Part shown: in pieces, positions 26,117-35,521 of the stretch
Layout of the letters: each line of letters opens with the position of its first letter
Position numbering within the stretch: the first letter of the stretch is position 1
Source of the DNA: JBGZEX01 sp041846495
Lineage (GTDB): Bacteria; Bacteroidota; Bacteroidia; Bacteroidales; Marinifilaceae
DNA length: 64,000 nt
Reading direction: 5' to 3'
Assembly (NCBI GenBank): GCA_041846495.1
Contig: JBGZEX010000076.1
Span: forward strand, 1 to 64,000
Translations under genes and position numbers: made by a program
Notes under the pieces: model-generated
Told to the model about the DNA's origin: nothing
Database searches by the model: none
What the model saw: the letters and a program-made list of their open reading frames with translations, nothing else

Positions 26117-26200
26117 TTGAAGGGAGAAAAACGGGGGCGGATTATTTAAACCCTTGATTCGAGCAACCCGGGAGATGCGGTTTTACGAGAAAGATTCGAT

Positions 26201-26998
26201 ATGAGAAAGTTTCTACTGATATTATTGTTTTTTGGAGGAAGTGGCCTTTTCGCTCAGGAGCGCATCGTATCCCTTGCCAATTCCCTTACCAATTCCATTT
26301 ATCTGCTGAATGCGGGAGACCGGCTGGTGGGATGTACGGATTATTGTACGAAGGGAGTGGCAGCCGGGGTGGAAATTGTGGGCAATGCCATTAATGTGAA
26401 TGTGGAGAAAATCCTTTCTCTCCGGCCGGATATCGTCGTAGCGGCCGGATTGACTCCTTCCCATGCACTCAAAGCTATTGAAAAATTCGGCATAAAGACC
26501 CTGCGTTGGAAGGAAGCGGCCGATTTCGAGGAGTTATGCCTTCAGTTTGCGGATTTAGCCCGGCATATCGGGTGTTCCGCCCGGGCGGATTCCATAATTG
26601 CATGTCAAAAGAAAAGGCTGGAGATCCTCCGATCGGGAATTGCCGGAAATAAGGACAGGAAATTATGTATTCAATTAGGGGCGGATCCGATATTTCTCGC
26701 TTTGCCCGGAACTTTTAGCGGGGATTATATTGTAAAATCCGGCTGCCGGAATATAGCCGGAGATTTGAAAACCGGAATGACCTCTCGGGAATATGTAATT
26801 ATCCGCAAGCCGGATGTAATAGTCATATCTTCCATGGGGATAATAAGCGCTAACGAAAAAAAAGAGTGGATGAAATACGATATTATTCCCGCCGTAAAAT
26901 CCGGCAAGATATTGGAAGTCGATGCGGATCGCCTTTGTGCGCCTACGCCCGACGTATTCGTGGATGTAGTAGAAGAGATACTTAAAATTATGGAATGA
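26201..26998 (+). CDS. periplasmic binding protein of an iron-complex/cobalamin-type ABC importer
   Basis: A 265-residue BtuF/FecB-like substrate-binding protein. It starts with a Sec signal (ending GLFAQ) and shows the class III fold: ERIVSLANSLTNSIYLL, then RPDIVVAAGL, a long linking helix, and RKPDVIVISS in the second lobe. The last codons overlap the permease start by 4 bases (ATGA). The substrate could be cobalamin, heme or a ferric siderophore; the sequence does not decide. No cobalamin riboswitch and no adjacent TonB-dependent receptor were seen. Confidence 0.82.
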   Translation: MRKFLLILLFFGGSGLFAQERIVSLANSLTNSIYLLNAGDRLVGCTDYCTKGVAAGVEIVGNAINVNVEKILSLRPDIVVAAGLTPSHALKAIEKFGIKTLRWKEAADFEELCLQFADLARHIGCSARADSIIACQKKRLEILRSGIAGNKDRKLCIQLGADPIFLALPGTFSGDYIVKSGCRNIAGDLKTGMTSREYVIIRKPDVIVISSMGIISANEKKEWMKYDIIPAVKSGKILEVDADRLCAPTPDVFVDVVEEILKIME

Positions 26999-28017
26999 GG
27001 AAGCAATACGGGATATGGATATTTTTTACGGGCATTCTTTTGATATTGCTTGCCGTATCCGTATTTCTTTCGCTTTCCGTAGGGGAAGTATTTTACACTC
27101 CGGGACGCATTCTCGAATTGATATTTTCCGGAGGGGATGAAATGGATGTGTTGATTTTAAAGAGATTGCGTATGCCCCGTATGTTTATGGGATTTTTTGT
27201 AGGCGCCTCTTTAAGTCTTTCGGGAGTTATTCTTCAAGGGATATTCCGCAATCCTTTGGTGGAGCCTTATACCTTGGGTATATCCGGAGGGGCGTCGGTA
27301 GGGGTTTCCCTTGCCCTTGTCTTTTCTTTGGGCGCTTCTCTCGGAGGTTTTTTATTGCCGGTGGCGGGATTCTCGGGAGCCTTGGCCACCGTTTTTCTCG
27401 TGTATGTGTTTTCGATAAGACGGGGTGGCGTGCGTATTTCCGTTTTGCTTCTTTCCGGAGTGATGGTGAGTTTTATCGCTTCCTCCCTTACCATGTTGTT
27501 GCTTGCCCTGTCGGGCAGGGAACATATGCACAACATCATGTTTTGGGTTATGGGAAGTTTGACCGAAACGGATTCCCGATTGATAGGATGTATAGCCGTT
27601 TTATCCCTTGCAGGGCTTTTGTTTTCCTTATTCCAAGCGGGACGCTTGAATGTGATGCGTTTGGGTATCGACAGGGCTAAAGAATTGGGCGTAGATACGG
27701 ACAGGACGATACGGTATTTGTTCGTGTTGACCTCTCTGCTTGCCGGAATCTGCGTTTCGGTAGCGGGAGTCATAGGTTTCGTAGGTTTGATTATTCCCCG
27801 GCTGATGCGTTATTTCGTGGGGTCGGATTACAGAATACTGATTTTCTCTTCTTTTCTCGGAGGAGGTATATTTCTATTGCTTTCGGATATTCTCGCCCGT
27901 ATCCTTATTTGTCCCAACGAACTTCCCATAGGGGTGGTTACGGGAATTATCGGAGGTTCGGTCTTTATGTTTGTTATGGCAAGATCGCATTTGTCGAAAC
28001 GGGAAAACAGCGAATAG
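26995..28017 (+). CDS. FecCD/BtuC-type ABC permease
   Basis: Inner-membrane channel subunit of the importer. The 340 residues include about ten hydrophobic helices. The FecCD hallmarks are RMPRMFMGFFVGASLSLSGV near the N-terminus, RNPLVEPYTLGISGGASVG, and the ATPase-contacting GVIGFVGLIIPRLMRYFVG segment. It is coupled to the binding-protein gene by an ATGA overlap and to the ATPase gene by a 1-base gap, so all three are made together. Confidence 0.92.
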   Translation: MRKQYGIWIFFTGILLILLAVSVFLSLSVGEVFYTPGRILELIFSGGDEMDVLILKRLRMPRMFMGFFVGASLSLSGVILQGIFRNPLVEPYTLGISGGASVGVSLALVFSLGASLGGFLLPVAGFSGALATVFLVYVFSIRRGGVRISVLLLSGVMVSFIASSLTMLLLALSGREHMHNIMFWVMGSLTETDSRLIGCIAVLSLAGLLFSLFQAGRLNVMRLGIDRAKELGVDTDRTIRYLFVLTSLLAGICVSVAGVIGFVGLIIPRLMRYFVGSDYRILIFSSFLGGGIFLLLSDILARILICPNELPIGVVTGIIGGSVFMFVMARSHLSKRENSE

Positions 28018-28018
28018 T

Positions 28019-28807
28019 ATGGAAGATATAAGATTGGAAAACCTTTGTTGCGGTTACGGTTCCGAGATTATTCTGAAAAATGTGAGTTTTTCCGTATATC
28101 CCGGAGAATTCTTATCCCTTGTGGGCCCCAACGGAGCGGGAAAAACTACGTTGTTGAGAGCCGTTACCGGGCTTTTGCCGGTTTCCGGTGGGCATATATT
28201 CGTGCGGGGAGCGGATATATGCAGGATGGATGGCAGGACGAGAGCGAAGCTCATGGCGGTCGTAAGCCAGTTTGAGAGGGCGGACTCCATGACGGTGGAA
28301 GATTATGTGCTGATGGGGCGTTATCCTTATCGCTCTCCGTTTTCTTTTTTCGATTCTTCCCGGGATTTTAAGATAGCCGAAGAAGCTTTGAAAATTTGCG
28401 GTATCTTCTCCAAAAGGATGCGTTATATGAATAATCTCAGCGGAGGAGAGCGGCAGTTGGCGGCTTTGGCGAGAGCTTTCGCCCAGCAAACGGATATCGT
28501 TATCCTGGACGAACCTACCGCCCATTTGGATATAGGTCATAAGGTGAAAATATTGGACCTTATCAGGAAAATGAACGAAGAGAAAGGGATAACGGTGGTC
28601 CTCGTTATCCACGATCTCAATCTTGCAGCCGATTATAGCGACAGGGTGTTGCTCTTGAAAAAAGGACTTCTTTATTCGGAAGGAACTCCCGAAGAAGTCA
28701 TTACGGAGAAAAATATCGAAGAAGTTTACGAAACGGAAATCCTTTCCGTTTTAAATCCCGCCACCGGCCGGAATATCGTTCTCCCCAAGACTAATATTTA
28801 TCGGTAA
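28019..28807 (+). CDS. ABC importer ATPase (FecE/BtuD-type)
   Basis: Energises the importer above. From the ATG at 28019 it is 262 residues: Walker A GPNGAGKTT, Q-loop in MAVVSQF, signature LSGGERQL, Walker B IVILDEPTAHLD and H-loop VIHDLN are all intact. The frame extends upstream into the permease gene, but this start follows the permease stop by one base. Its 3' end overlaps the converging PII-like gene by 17 bases. The three genes lack any visible terminator between them. Confidence 0.92.
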   Translation: MEDIRLENLCCGYGSEIILKNVSFSVYPGEFLSLVGPNGAGKTTLLRAVTGLLPVSGGHIFVRGADICRMDGRTRAKLMAVVSQFERADSMTVEDYVLMGRYPYRSPFSFFDSSRDFKIAEEALKICGIFSKRMRYMNNLSGGERQLAALARAFAQQTDIVILDEPTAHLDIGHKVKILDLIRKMNEEKGITVVLVIHDLNLAADYSDRVLLLKKGLLYSEGTPEEVITEKNIEEVYETEILSVLNPATGRNIVLPKTNIYR

Positions 28808-29084
28808 TATCCCAGACGAAGGCTCTGATGCCGTTTTCCCGGTTGATATCGTCCATTTTCTCCACGTATTTGAGTACAAGGGGAACTTTTTCATCTTCGA
28901 TTACGGATAATATGGCTCCGTTTTTTTCCGGCCATGTATGGGTTCCTTCCCGAGGTTCTCCGTCTATGCTCCCTTTTCCGCTCACATCCTTCCATCTCGT
29001 ATAACCGCGAATTTCCAATTTCTCCAACATATAGAGCACTCTTTCGGTCAGGGTTTGGTTGTAAGATATAAAAACAGCTTTCAT
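28791..29084 (-). CDS. PII-like small regulatory protein downstream of an RND pump
   Basis: A 97-residue protein that resembles the PII/CutA-like fold family: a beta-alpha-beta start (KAVFISYNQTLTERVLYMLE), a short loop with GTHTWPEKNGAILSV, and a final VWDITDKY. Such small PII-like genes are known beside metal and multidrug RND pumps in several phyla, where they are thought to sense small molecules. It is the last gene of the TetR-controlled pump operon, 56 bases after the RND gene, so it probably modulates that pump. The T-loop typical of GlnB is not present. Confidence 0.6.
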   Translation of the reverse strand: MKAVFISYNQTLTERVLYMLEKLEIRGYTRWKDVSGKGSIDGEPREGTHTWPEKNGAILSVIEDEKVPLVLKYVEKMDDINRENGIRAFVWDITDKY

Positions 29085-29140
29085 AAGTTATAAATCATAA
29101 GGTTAAAATTCAGGGTATCCGGGAGACGCCCCCGTTTGTT

Positions 29141-32100
29141 TTAAAGTCCGAGATCATCGGTTTTTACCGGAAGTTCTTTTTTCGCATCGAAATCTTTCAT
29201 AAACCTGAAGGCCGCATGTATTTTTTTCTTTTTGTCCCGGCTTCCGCTTTTATCCATGGCGGCATATAATACCGGTACGATAAGCATGGTGATTACGGTC
29301 GAGAATACGAGTCCTCCGATAATGGATACGCCCATGGGTCTCCATGTTTCGGCACCTTCTCCTAAACTCAATGCCATGGGGAGCATTCCCAGAATTGTGG
29401 TGGCTGCCGTCATCATAACGGGACGTATTCTGGACCTCCCGGCTTCCGCAATGGCGTCGTAAAGACGCATTCCCCTTTCCCGAAGCAGGTTGATGAAGTC
29501 GATGAGGACGATGGCGTTTTTGGTCACTATGCCTATGAGCATGACGGCTCCCAAAGCTGCTACGATGCTCAATGTAGTGCGGGTTATCAGTAATGCCAAT
29601 ACTACGCCCGAGAATGCGAAAGGTATGGATGCCATGATAATCAACGGCATTTTGAAAGATTCGAATTGGGATGCCATTACGATATACACCAATAAAAGGG
29701 ATAATAGCATAAGCGAAATGATGGAGCCGAAGGATTTTTGCTGTTCCGTATAATCTCCTCCTACATATACCGAAACTTCTTGCGGGATATCTTTCATTTT
29801 GTCGATAACCTCTTGGGATATATGAGCAAGGTCTCCGAGGGAAGTTCCGGGTGCCGGTTTTATATTGACTTTTACGACTCTTTGTTTATTTTCCCTGTCG
29901 ATATTGGGAGGTGTCCATAATTCCCGAATCTCTCCGAGTTCCCGGAGTTTTATTTTTTTTCCGTCTTTTTTAAAAATAGCGAGATTCAATATTTCCGAAA
30001 ACGAGTTTCGATATTCTTCGTCTATACGGATGACGATGCTGTATTCCTGTCCGTTTTCCTTATATTTGCCGGGGCGGGCGCCGTATATGTAATTTCTTAC
30101 GGCATTGGCGACCTCCATTGTGGAAAGTCCGTGTTTTGAGAGTTCCTCCTGATTGGGGATGAATTGAAGTTCCGGTTTGTCGTCGTCCCGGCTGATGTTT
30201 ACATCCCGTACTCCTTTTCGGTTTCTCATGGAAGAAGCAATTTCCATGGCTATACGGTTGGTTTCTTCGAAACTATGTCCGAATATTTCGATGTCCAAGC
30301 TATTCCCTCCTCCCATGCTTCCTCCTCCTCCGGAACTTGTGGAAATCGTAAAGTTCACTACGTCCGGGATGGAGTCTATCCGGGGGCGCAGGTCTTCCGA
30401 TATCTCGAATACCGAGCGACTGCGTTCTTTTATATCTCGGAGTTTCACTCTTATATTGATGATATTGCTTCCCGATTTGTTGAAAAGACCGCCCGTTCTT
30501 GCATTTTCATCCTCGCTTCCGTAGGCCAAATTGATGATTTTCGCTTCCGGGTAATTTATGCGTATGATGGAATCTATGCGTAAAGCCACTTTTTTGGTTT
30601 CCTCCACCCGCTGTCCGGTTTGAGTTTTCACATATATACTCATATTTCCCTCGTCGTTTTGCGGCATAAAATCGGTGGATATCAATTTGCTCATCATAAG
30701 TGAAATCACGAATATGCAAATACTCGCCATTATGACTAAGGTTTTGTGGTATAGAGCCCAACGGATGAATTTCCCGTATGCCGAGTCCATACGGTCGAGA
30801 ATGGGTAATACGTGTTTTTTATGGAAGGAAGGTCTGTCGCTTTCGATAATTTTGCTTTTGAGCAGTTGGGACGAGAGCATGGGAGTGAGACTTATGGCCG
30901 TAAGGGTGGAAACCGATACGGTGATGCAGACAATCCACCCCAATTGTTTGAACAGGATTCCCGTCATCCCCGACATAAGCGTAAGGGGGAAGAATACGGC
31001 GATGACTACGAGGGTCGTAGCAATTACCGAAAGCCATACTTCATTCGTCCCGTATATGGAAGCGTCCCGGGCGGAGGTTCCCCTTTCCGTATGCTTGGAT
31101 ATGTTTTCGAGAACGACGATGGCGTCGTCCACCACCATACCTATGGCGATGGAGAGGGAGGTGAGCGATATGATATTGAGCGAAGACCCCGTAACGTAGA
31201 GATAGATAAAAGCGGCTATGAGGGATACGGGTATGGTGAGGGCGATGATAAAGGTGGCCCTCCATCTTCCGAGAAAGAAAAGTACCACGAATACGACGAA
31301 GATAAGAGCGTAGATGAGGGTTTCGGATAGATTCCTTATGGATTTTACGATAAAATCCGAGGTGTCCATCAAAATATCCATATGAACGTCTTCGGGGAGG
31401 TCGGGCAATATCTTCTCCACTTCCGCTTTTACGTTTTTTGCAATGGCTACCGAATTTGCTCCCGATTGTTTGGAGATAAACAATACGGCGCCCTGTTGTT
31501 TGTCGATGAGTTGTTCTAAGGAAATGTCCTTTATGGTATCTTTTATGACGGAAATTTCGTTCAATTTGATTTGTCGTCCGTTAGGGGAGGTCAGTATGAT
31601 TTCTCCGAATTGCCGGCTATCGTCGAATTCTCCTTCCACCCGCAGTTGATAATTGCTGGCTCCCACTTTGATATTTCCCGATGGGAGATTCATGTTTTCC
31701 CTGCTGACGACGGCGCTTATTTCTTCGATGCTGATATTGTAAGCATCCATAAGATGAGGATTGAGGTCGATATAGATAGTCCTCTGAGGAGTCCCGGCGA
31801 TGGTGGCCGAGGCGACTCCTTCTATCCTGTTCAGGCGGTTGATGACCTTGTCTTCGATAATCCGGTCGATGCCCGGATAAGAAACGTCGGCCGTGATCCC
31901 GTACATTACGATGGGAATCATGGACGTATTGAATTTCAATAAGGTGGGACGTTCGAGATTGTTAGGGAGGAATCTCATACTTTTATCTATGGCATCCCTC
32001 ACCTGATTCGAAGCCTCGTCCAAATTCGTACCCCATTCGAATTCCAAAGTTACTACCGAAAGATTGTCCTGGGATTTGGAACTCATCTTTTTGAGATTTT

Positions 32101-32323
32101 CTATGGAATTCAATCTGTCTTCTAAAATTTTCGTCACATTTTCCTCTATATCTTCGGCATTGGCTCCCGGATAGGAAGTCATCACGGAGAGAAAAGGAGG
32201 ATCCATTTTCGGATAGAGGTCTATGGGTAATTGAACCAAAGAGAATATTCCCAAAACGATGATACCGATAAATATCATAAGAGTCGTGATGGGTTTTTTC
32301 ACCGAATTGCTGTATATGCTCAT
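29141..32323 (-). CDS. RND efflux pump, HAE1/AcrB type
   Basis: Proton-driven inner-membrane exporter of 1060 residues, forming a trimer with the periplasmic adaptor and TolC channel encoded upstream. It shows two copies of the 6-helix/large periplasmic domain layout. The proton-relay residues are as in AcrB: Asp399-Asp400 in TM4 (MVVDDAIVVLEN) and Lys935 in TM10 (VTKNAIVLID); the TM11 motif RIRPVMMTA is present. A glycine-rich GGGGSMGGGN run lies in the second periplasmic loop. The substrate is unknown. The gene is part of the tetR-OMF-MFP-RND-PII operon. Confidence 0.93.
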   Translation of the reverse strand: MSIYSNSVKKPITTLMIFIGIIVLGIFSLVQLPIDLYPKMDPPFLSVMTSYPGANAEDIEENVTKILEDRLNSIENLKKMSSKSQDNLSVVTLEFEWGTNLDEASNQVRDAIDKSMRFLPNNLERPTLLKFNTSMIPIVMYGITADVSYPGIDRIIEDKVINRLNRIEGVASATIAGTPQRTIYIDLNPHLMDAYNISIEEISAVVSRENMNLPSGNIKVGASNYQLRVEGEFDDSRQFGEIILTSPNGRQIKLNEISVIKDTIKDISLEQLIDKQQGAVLFISKQSGANSVAIAKNVKAEVEKILPDLPEDVHMDILMDTSDFIVKSIRNLSETLIYALIFVVFVVLFFLGRWRATFIIALTIPVSLIAAFIYLYVTGSSLNIISLTSLSIAIGMVVDDAIVVLENISKHTERGTSARDASIYGTNEVWLSVIATTLVVIAVFFPLTLMSGMTGILFKQLGWIVCITVSVSTLTAISLTPMLSSQLLKSKIIESDRPSFHKKHVLPILDRMDSAYGKFIRWALYHKTLVIMASICIFVISLMMSKLISTDFMPQNDEGNMSIYVKTQTGQRVEETKKVALRIDSIIRINYPEAKIINLAYGSEDENARTGGLFNKSGSNIINIRVKLRDIKERSRSVFEISEDLRPRIDSIPDVVNFTISTSSGGGGSMGGGNSLDIEIFGHSFEETNRIAMEIASSMRNRKGVRDVNISRDDDKPELQFIPNQEELSKHGLSTMEVANAVRNYIYGARPGKYKENGQEYSIVIRIDEEYRNSFSEILNLAIFKKDGKKIKLRELGEIRELWTPPNIDRENKQRVVKVNIKPAPGTSLGDLAHISQEVIDKMKDIPQEVSVYVGGDYTEQQKSFGSIISLMLLSLLLVYIVMASQFESFKMPLIIMASIPFAFSGVVLALLITRTTLSIVAALGAVMLIGIVTKNAIVLIDFINLLRERGMRLYDAIAEAGRSRIRPVMMTAATTILGMLPMALSLGEGAETWRPMGVSIIGGLVFSTVITMLIVPVLYAAMDKSGSRDKKKKIHAAFRFMKDFDAKKELPVKTDDLGL

Positions 32324-32346
32324 ATTCTTATTTTTAAATTCCGTCT

Positions 32347-33387
32347 TTATTGCGCTATATAGACAGGGCTTCCTTCTTTGAGTCGGGCCTGTCCGTAAAT
32401 AACTAAGCGGTCTCCTTCTTTTATTTCATCGGATATGATTTCCACGTCGTCTTCGAATCTCCTCCCTATTTTTACGTTTACGAGTTTGGCTTTCCCCTCT
32501 CTTACGACAAAGACATAGCGTACGTTCGAGCCTTGAAGTTTGAGGACGGAAAGGGAGGGTACGATCATGGCTTCGCTTTCGCTTAGATTGAGTTTGATGC
32601 TTCCCGTCATCCCCGGCCGCAATTTCTCTTCTTTATTGGGAATTACCAATTCCAAAGCGAATGTTCTGGATTGCGGGTCTATGGTCGGATAAACGATTTT
32701 AACCTTTCCGTTGAATTTTTTGCCGGGATAGAGAGAGGTGGTCAATTCGACGCCGATATCTTTCTTTATATTCGGGAAGAATTGTTCGGTTATATATACG
32801 TGAGCTTTTATGGGATCGATTTTTTCGATGGATATGATAGCGGCTTTGCCGGCTTTGGTATTGGGAGCGGATGAAAACATTTCTCCGTTTTCGTAGAATT
32901 TTCCGGTTACTATACCGTCGAAAGGAGCCGACATCTTCGTATTTTCTTTAAGGAAATCGAAGTTTGCGGCGGCGATGTCATGTGCCGTTTCGGCTGCTTC
33001 GAAAGCCTGGCGGGAAATGCTTTCCGTCTTCCGGAGTTCCTTGGCGCGGATATAGTCGTTTTCGGCTTTTTTCAGTTGAGTCTTTGCTTGAATGAGGGAA
33101 GTATTATCCATTTCCACAAGGAGTTGTCCTTTGCGGATACGATCTCCTACATTTACGTATATGTAATGGATTCTTCCCGGAGATGCGGGAGCATAGTAGA
33201 CCTCTTTGTCGGCGATAAGTTCTACGGGATATTCTACCGAACGGGGTATGATTTCTTTTTTGACTGTCATTACTCTTACCGGGATTTTATTTTCTTCGGT
33301 TCCGGCTTTTCGTTCTTTTTTGGCATTGGAGCAAGAAAAACTTGCGGAAATGATAAATATTGCCGTGATGATTTGTTTGATATTCAT
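32347..33387 (-). CDS. RND periplasmic adaptor (membrane fusion lipoprotein)
   Basis: A 346-residue membrane-fusion protein with lipoprotein signal (ISASFSC). The barrel-sandwich half motifs are VNVGDRIRKGQLLVEMD and MSAPFDGIVTGKFYENGEM, separated by an alpha-hairpin, followed by beta-barrel segments such as LRPGMTGSIKL. It bridges the RND pump and the outer-membrane channel in the periplasm. It lies 23 bases before the RND gene and 15 after the channel gene, so the three are made together. Confidence 0.93.
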   Translation of the reverse strand: MNIKQIITAIFIISASFSCSNAKKERKAGTEENKIPVRVMTVKKEIIPRSVEYPVELIADKEVYYAPASPGRIHYIYVNVGDRIRKGQLLVEMDNTSLIQAKTQLKKAENDYIRAKELRKTESISRQAFEAAETAHDIAAANFDFLKENTKMSAPFDGIVTGKFYENGEMFSSAPNTKAGKAAIISIEKIDPIKAHVYITEQFFPNIKKDIGVELTTSLYPGKKFNGKVKIVYPTIDPQSRTFALELVIPNKEEKLRPGMTGSIKLNLSESEAMIVPSLSVLKLQGSNVRYVFVVREGKAKLVNVKIGRRFEDDVEIISDEIKEGDRLVIYGQARLKEGSPVYIAQ

Positions 33388-33402
33388 AATATACGGATTG
33401 AC

Positions 33403-34704
33403 TTAGTAAATAAAACGATTGTATAGTTTGCGTAATTGGAGTTCCGCCTGTAAAAGGGAAAGTACGGCCGAAGCGTAATTCGTTTCGGCTTGAAGATAGT
33501 TGTTGTTGGCTTGCGTAAGTTCCAAACTGGAGATACTTCCCAATCGATATTTTTGTGTCATTTTGGTCAGTATTCTCGAGGCCACTTCTTTGTTTTCTTT
33601 TTGGAGATTATAGTTTTCCGTGGCGTTTTTCAGGCTGAATAAGAGTTGTTGCTCTTCCGTGAATAGCTGGTCTTTCAAAAATTCTTTGTTCAGAACCGAT
33701 TGTTCCAAGGAAATTTTTTCCTTATCGACTTCGGCCCGCTTTTTCAAACCGTTGAATAGAGGAATGTTTATGTTTATGGAAGCCATGCTTTTCGGACTCA
33801 TATCGAATCCTGCCGTACGCAGTTTGTGCGTATAGTTATAAGAACCCGAAACGGTGGGGGCATATCCCCATTTCTTCAACTCCACCATTTTTTTCTGAAT
33901 ATCGTTATTCGTTTGCATCAATTTGAATTTCAGATTCTCCTCTATATCGAATTTCTGCATGAGAATCGTCCGGTAGGTTTCCGCATCCAATATCTCCTTA
34001 AGGGAGTTCTTTAATTTTATGTTTTTGCCGCTATCCATACCGAGCAGCAATTTCAGCAGGTTGTAGTTTACCGTTACCGTTCTTTCCATGGAAGACAAAC
34101 TGTTTCGAATCTGTCCCAAATTGATTCTCATTTGATCGACATCCGTGGATTCGATGGCACCGGCACGGTACATATTCTCGTTTTGCTCGAGGATATCCTC
34201 CATATTTCGGATATTCTCATGCATGATTTTTATAAAGTTTTCGTTTGTCAGAATCAGATAGTAGGCGTTGAATATGTTGTTTTTCAATTCGGCTTCGTTT
34301 ATAAGAAATTCCTCCTCCGCCATTTTTTTTGCAAGTTTGGAGGTTTGAACCCCTACTATCCATTCCCCGCTGAAAAGCAGCTGTTGTATGGTCCCGGTGA
34401 TATTGTACTGATCTTCCAATTTGAAACTGGCACCTTCTCCGAATTTTATCTTATGGCCGAAATTGGTGGAGTAATTCCCTTTTACATTTATTTGCGGAAG
34501 TCCCGTGGATACGGATTCCTTGATTCGAACCTTGTAAATTTCGATGTTTTTCTCAGAGGAACGTAATTGTTTGTTATACTCTAACCCCATGTATACGGCT
34601 TCTTTGAGCGATAGAGCGAGGGTGTCCCCTCCGGAAAATGCAAATCCGGATTTCGCACATAGAAAGAGAAAAATCAGGAGGAGAATGTTTTCTTTTATCT
34701 TCAT
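33403..34704 (-). CDS. TolC-family outer-membrane efflux channel
   Basis: A 433-residue outer-membrane factor. A Sec signal ends near SGFAFSG; two OEP-like halves follow, each starting with a long alpha-helical hairpin (TLALSLKEAVYMGLEYNKQL and later YNLQKENKEVASRIL). It forms the trimeric exit duct for the adaptor and pump encoded downstream. It follows the tetR gene by 11 bases. Confidence 0.92.
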   Translation of the reverse strand: MKIKENILLLIFLFLCAKSGFAFSGGDTLALSLKEAVYMGLEYNKQLRSSEKNIEIYKVRIKESVSTGLPQINVKGNYSTNFGHKIKFGEGASFKLEDQYNITGTIQQLLFSGEWIVGVQTSKLAKKMAEEEFLINEAELKNNIFNAYYLILTNENFIKIMHENIRNMEDILEQNENMYRAGAIESTDVDQMRINLGQIRNSLSSMERTVTVNYNLLKLLLGMDSGKNIKLKNSLKEILDAETYRTILMQKFDIEENLKFKLMQTNNDIQKKMVELKKWGYAPTVSGSYNYTHKLRTAGFDMSPKSMASININIPLFNGLKKRAEVDKEKISLEQSVLNKEFLKDQLFTEEQQLLFSLKNATENYNLQKENKEVASRILTKMTQKYRLGSISSLELTQANNNYLQAETNYASAVLSLLQAELQLRKLYNRFIY

Positions 34705-34715
34705 AAGAGGATGAT

Positions 34716-35324
34716 TTAAATGTTTGACTCTGGGGTTTTATTATAACTCTCGAAAATTTCTATACCTTTGGGCGTTGCCATAGCCCGGATAAAGTTGTTG
34801 CAGAGGGAATGAATGATGGTTTTTAAAGGGAAACCGAGGTTTTTTGCAATTTCCGGCTGTTTGAGATGCATCATCAGATAGCCGAAAAGGTAGGTTTCCA
34901 AATCCAGATCTATATCCTTACGGAATAGTCCGGATTTTATTCCTTCGGAGAGAATTTCGGTGATGAAATCCTGCCATTTTTCCGTATGGTGCCGAATGAG
35001 AATCTCATATACATTGGGATGATATTTTTTCAAATCGTATATGTTGAAAGTGGCACTGCTGTTTATGGAATCCAAAACGAGAGACTGGATGATCATGATG
35101 ATTTTTATCGGATCCTTACCGCTGATTCGAGCGTAAAATTCCTTTTCTTCCTTATTTTGCCGGTAAAGCATGACTTGATTTACCAAGTCGTCTTTGTTCT
35201 CGAAGATTTCGTACAAGGTCTTTTTCGAAATTTTCAGATGAGTCGCGATTTCATCCATGGAACTGCTTCGCAAACCGTAGGTTAGGAATAATTCCGATAT
35301 CTTTTCCAAATATTCTTCCTGCAT
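34716..35324 (-). CDS. TetR-family transcriptional regulator
   Basis: A 202-residue regulator. The N-terminal helix-turn-helix spans about residues 8-50 (RSSSMDEIATHLKISKKTLY, the TetR pattern). The C-terminal 150 residues are helical and form the ligand-binding and dimer domain, including the FYARISGKDPIKIIM segment. As first gene of the pump operon it most likely represses its own transcript and is released by a pump substrate. Confidence 0.9.
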   Translation of the reverse strand: MQEEYLEKISELFLTYGLRSSSMDEIATHLKISKKTLYEIFENKDDLVNQVMLYRQNKEEKEFYARISGKDPIKIIMIIQSLVLDSINSSATFNIYDLKKYHPNVYEILIRHHTEKWQDFITEILSEGIKSGLFRKDIDLDLETYLFGYLMMHLKQPEIAKNLGFPLKTIIHSLCNNFIRAMATPKGIEIFESYNKTPESNI

Positions 35325-35388
35325 GGTCGTGTGGAGTTTGTAAACATATAAACGCAGAAACTTTCTAATATCAAAACGTTTCCGAGGT

Positions 35389-35396
35389 CAAATGTA
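35389..35396 (-). promoter_or_regulatory. predicted -7 element of the TetR/RND operon promoter
   Basis: On the minus strand this reads TACATTTG, an exact TAnnTTTG match, 65 bases before the tetR ATG. The leader in between is A+T-rich; no clear dyad for TetR was identified. Confidence 0.45.
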
Positions 35397-35508
35397 ACCA
35401 AATTCTCCGGGATTCATATACCGGGATGAGTTAATATTCTGTTAAACTTTTTGTTTCTGTAAATGGAGAATTAATACGGCAATTCATACGATATTCTTCA
35501 AGTTTTAT

Positions 35509-35516
35509 TAATTTTG
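35509..35516 (+). promoter_or_regulatory. possible dnaG promoter -7 element
   Basis: TAATTTTG fits TAnnTTTG but ends only five bases before the dnaG ATG at 35522, which would make the mRNA leaderless. No TTG stands about 20 bases upstream, so this may be chance. Confidence 0.3.
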
Positions 35517-35521
35517 TTTTT

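Noticed and set aside
26117..26200. Cobalamin riboswitch before the BtuF-like gene
   Set aside because: The gap is only 84 bases, too short, and no B12-box-like sequence is visible.
30812..31330. 172-codon plus-strand frame inside the RND gene
   Set aside because: Highly acidic/basic, low-complexity translation opposite a well-supported RND gene, as expected for an antisense shadow.
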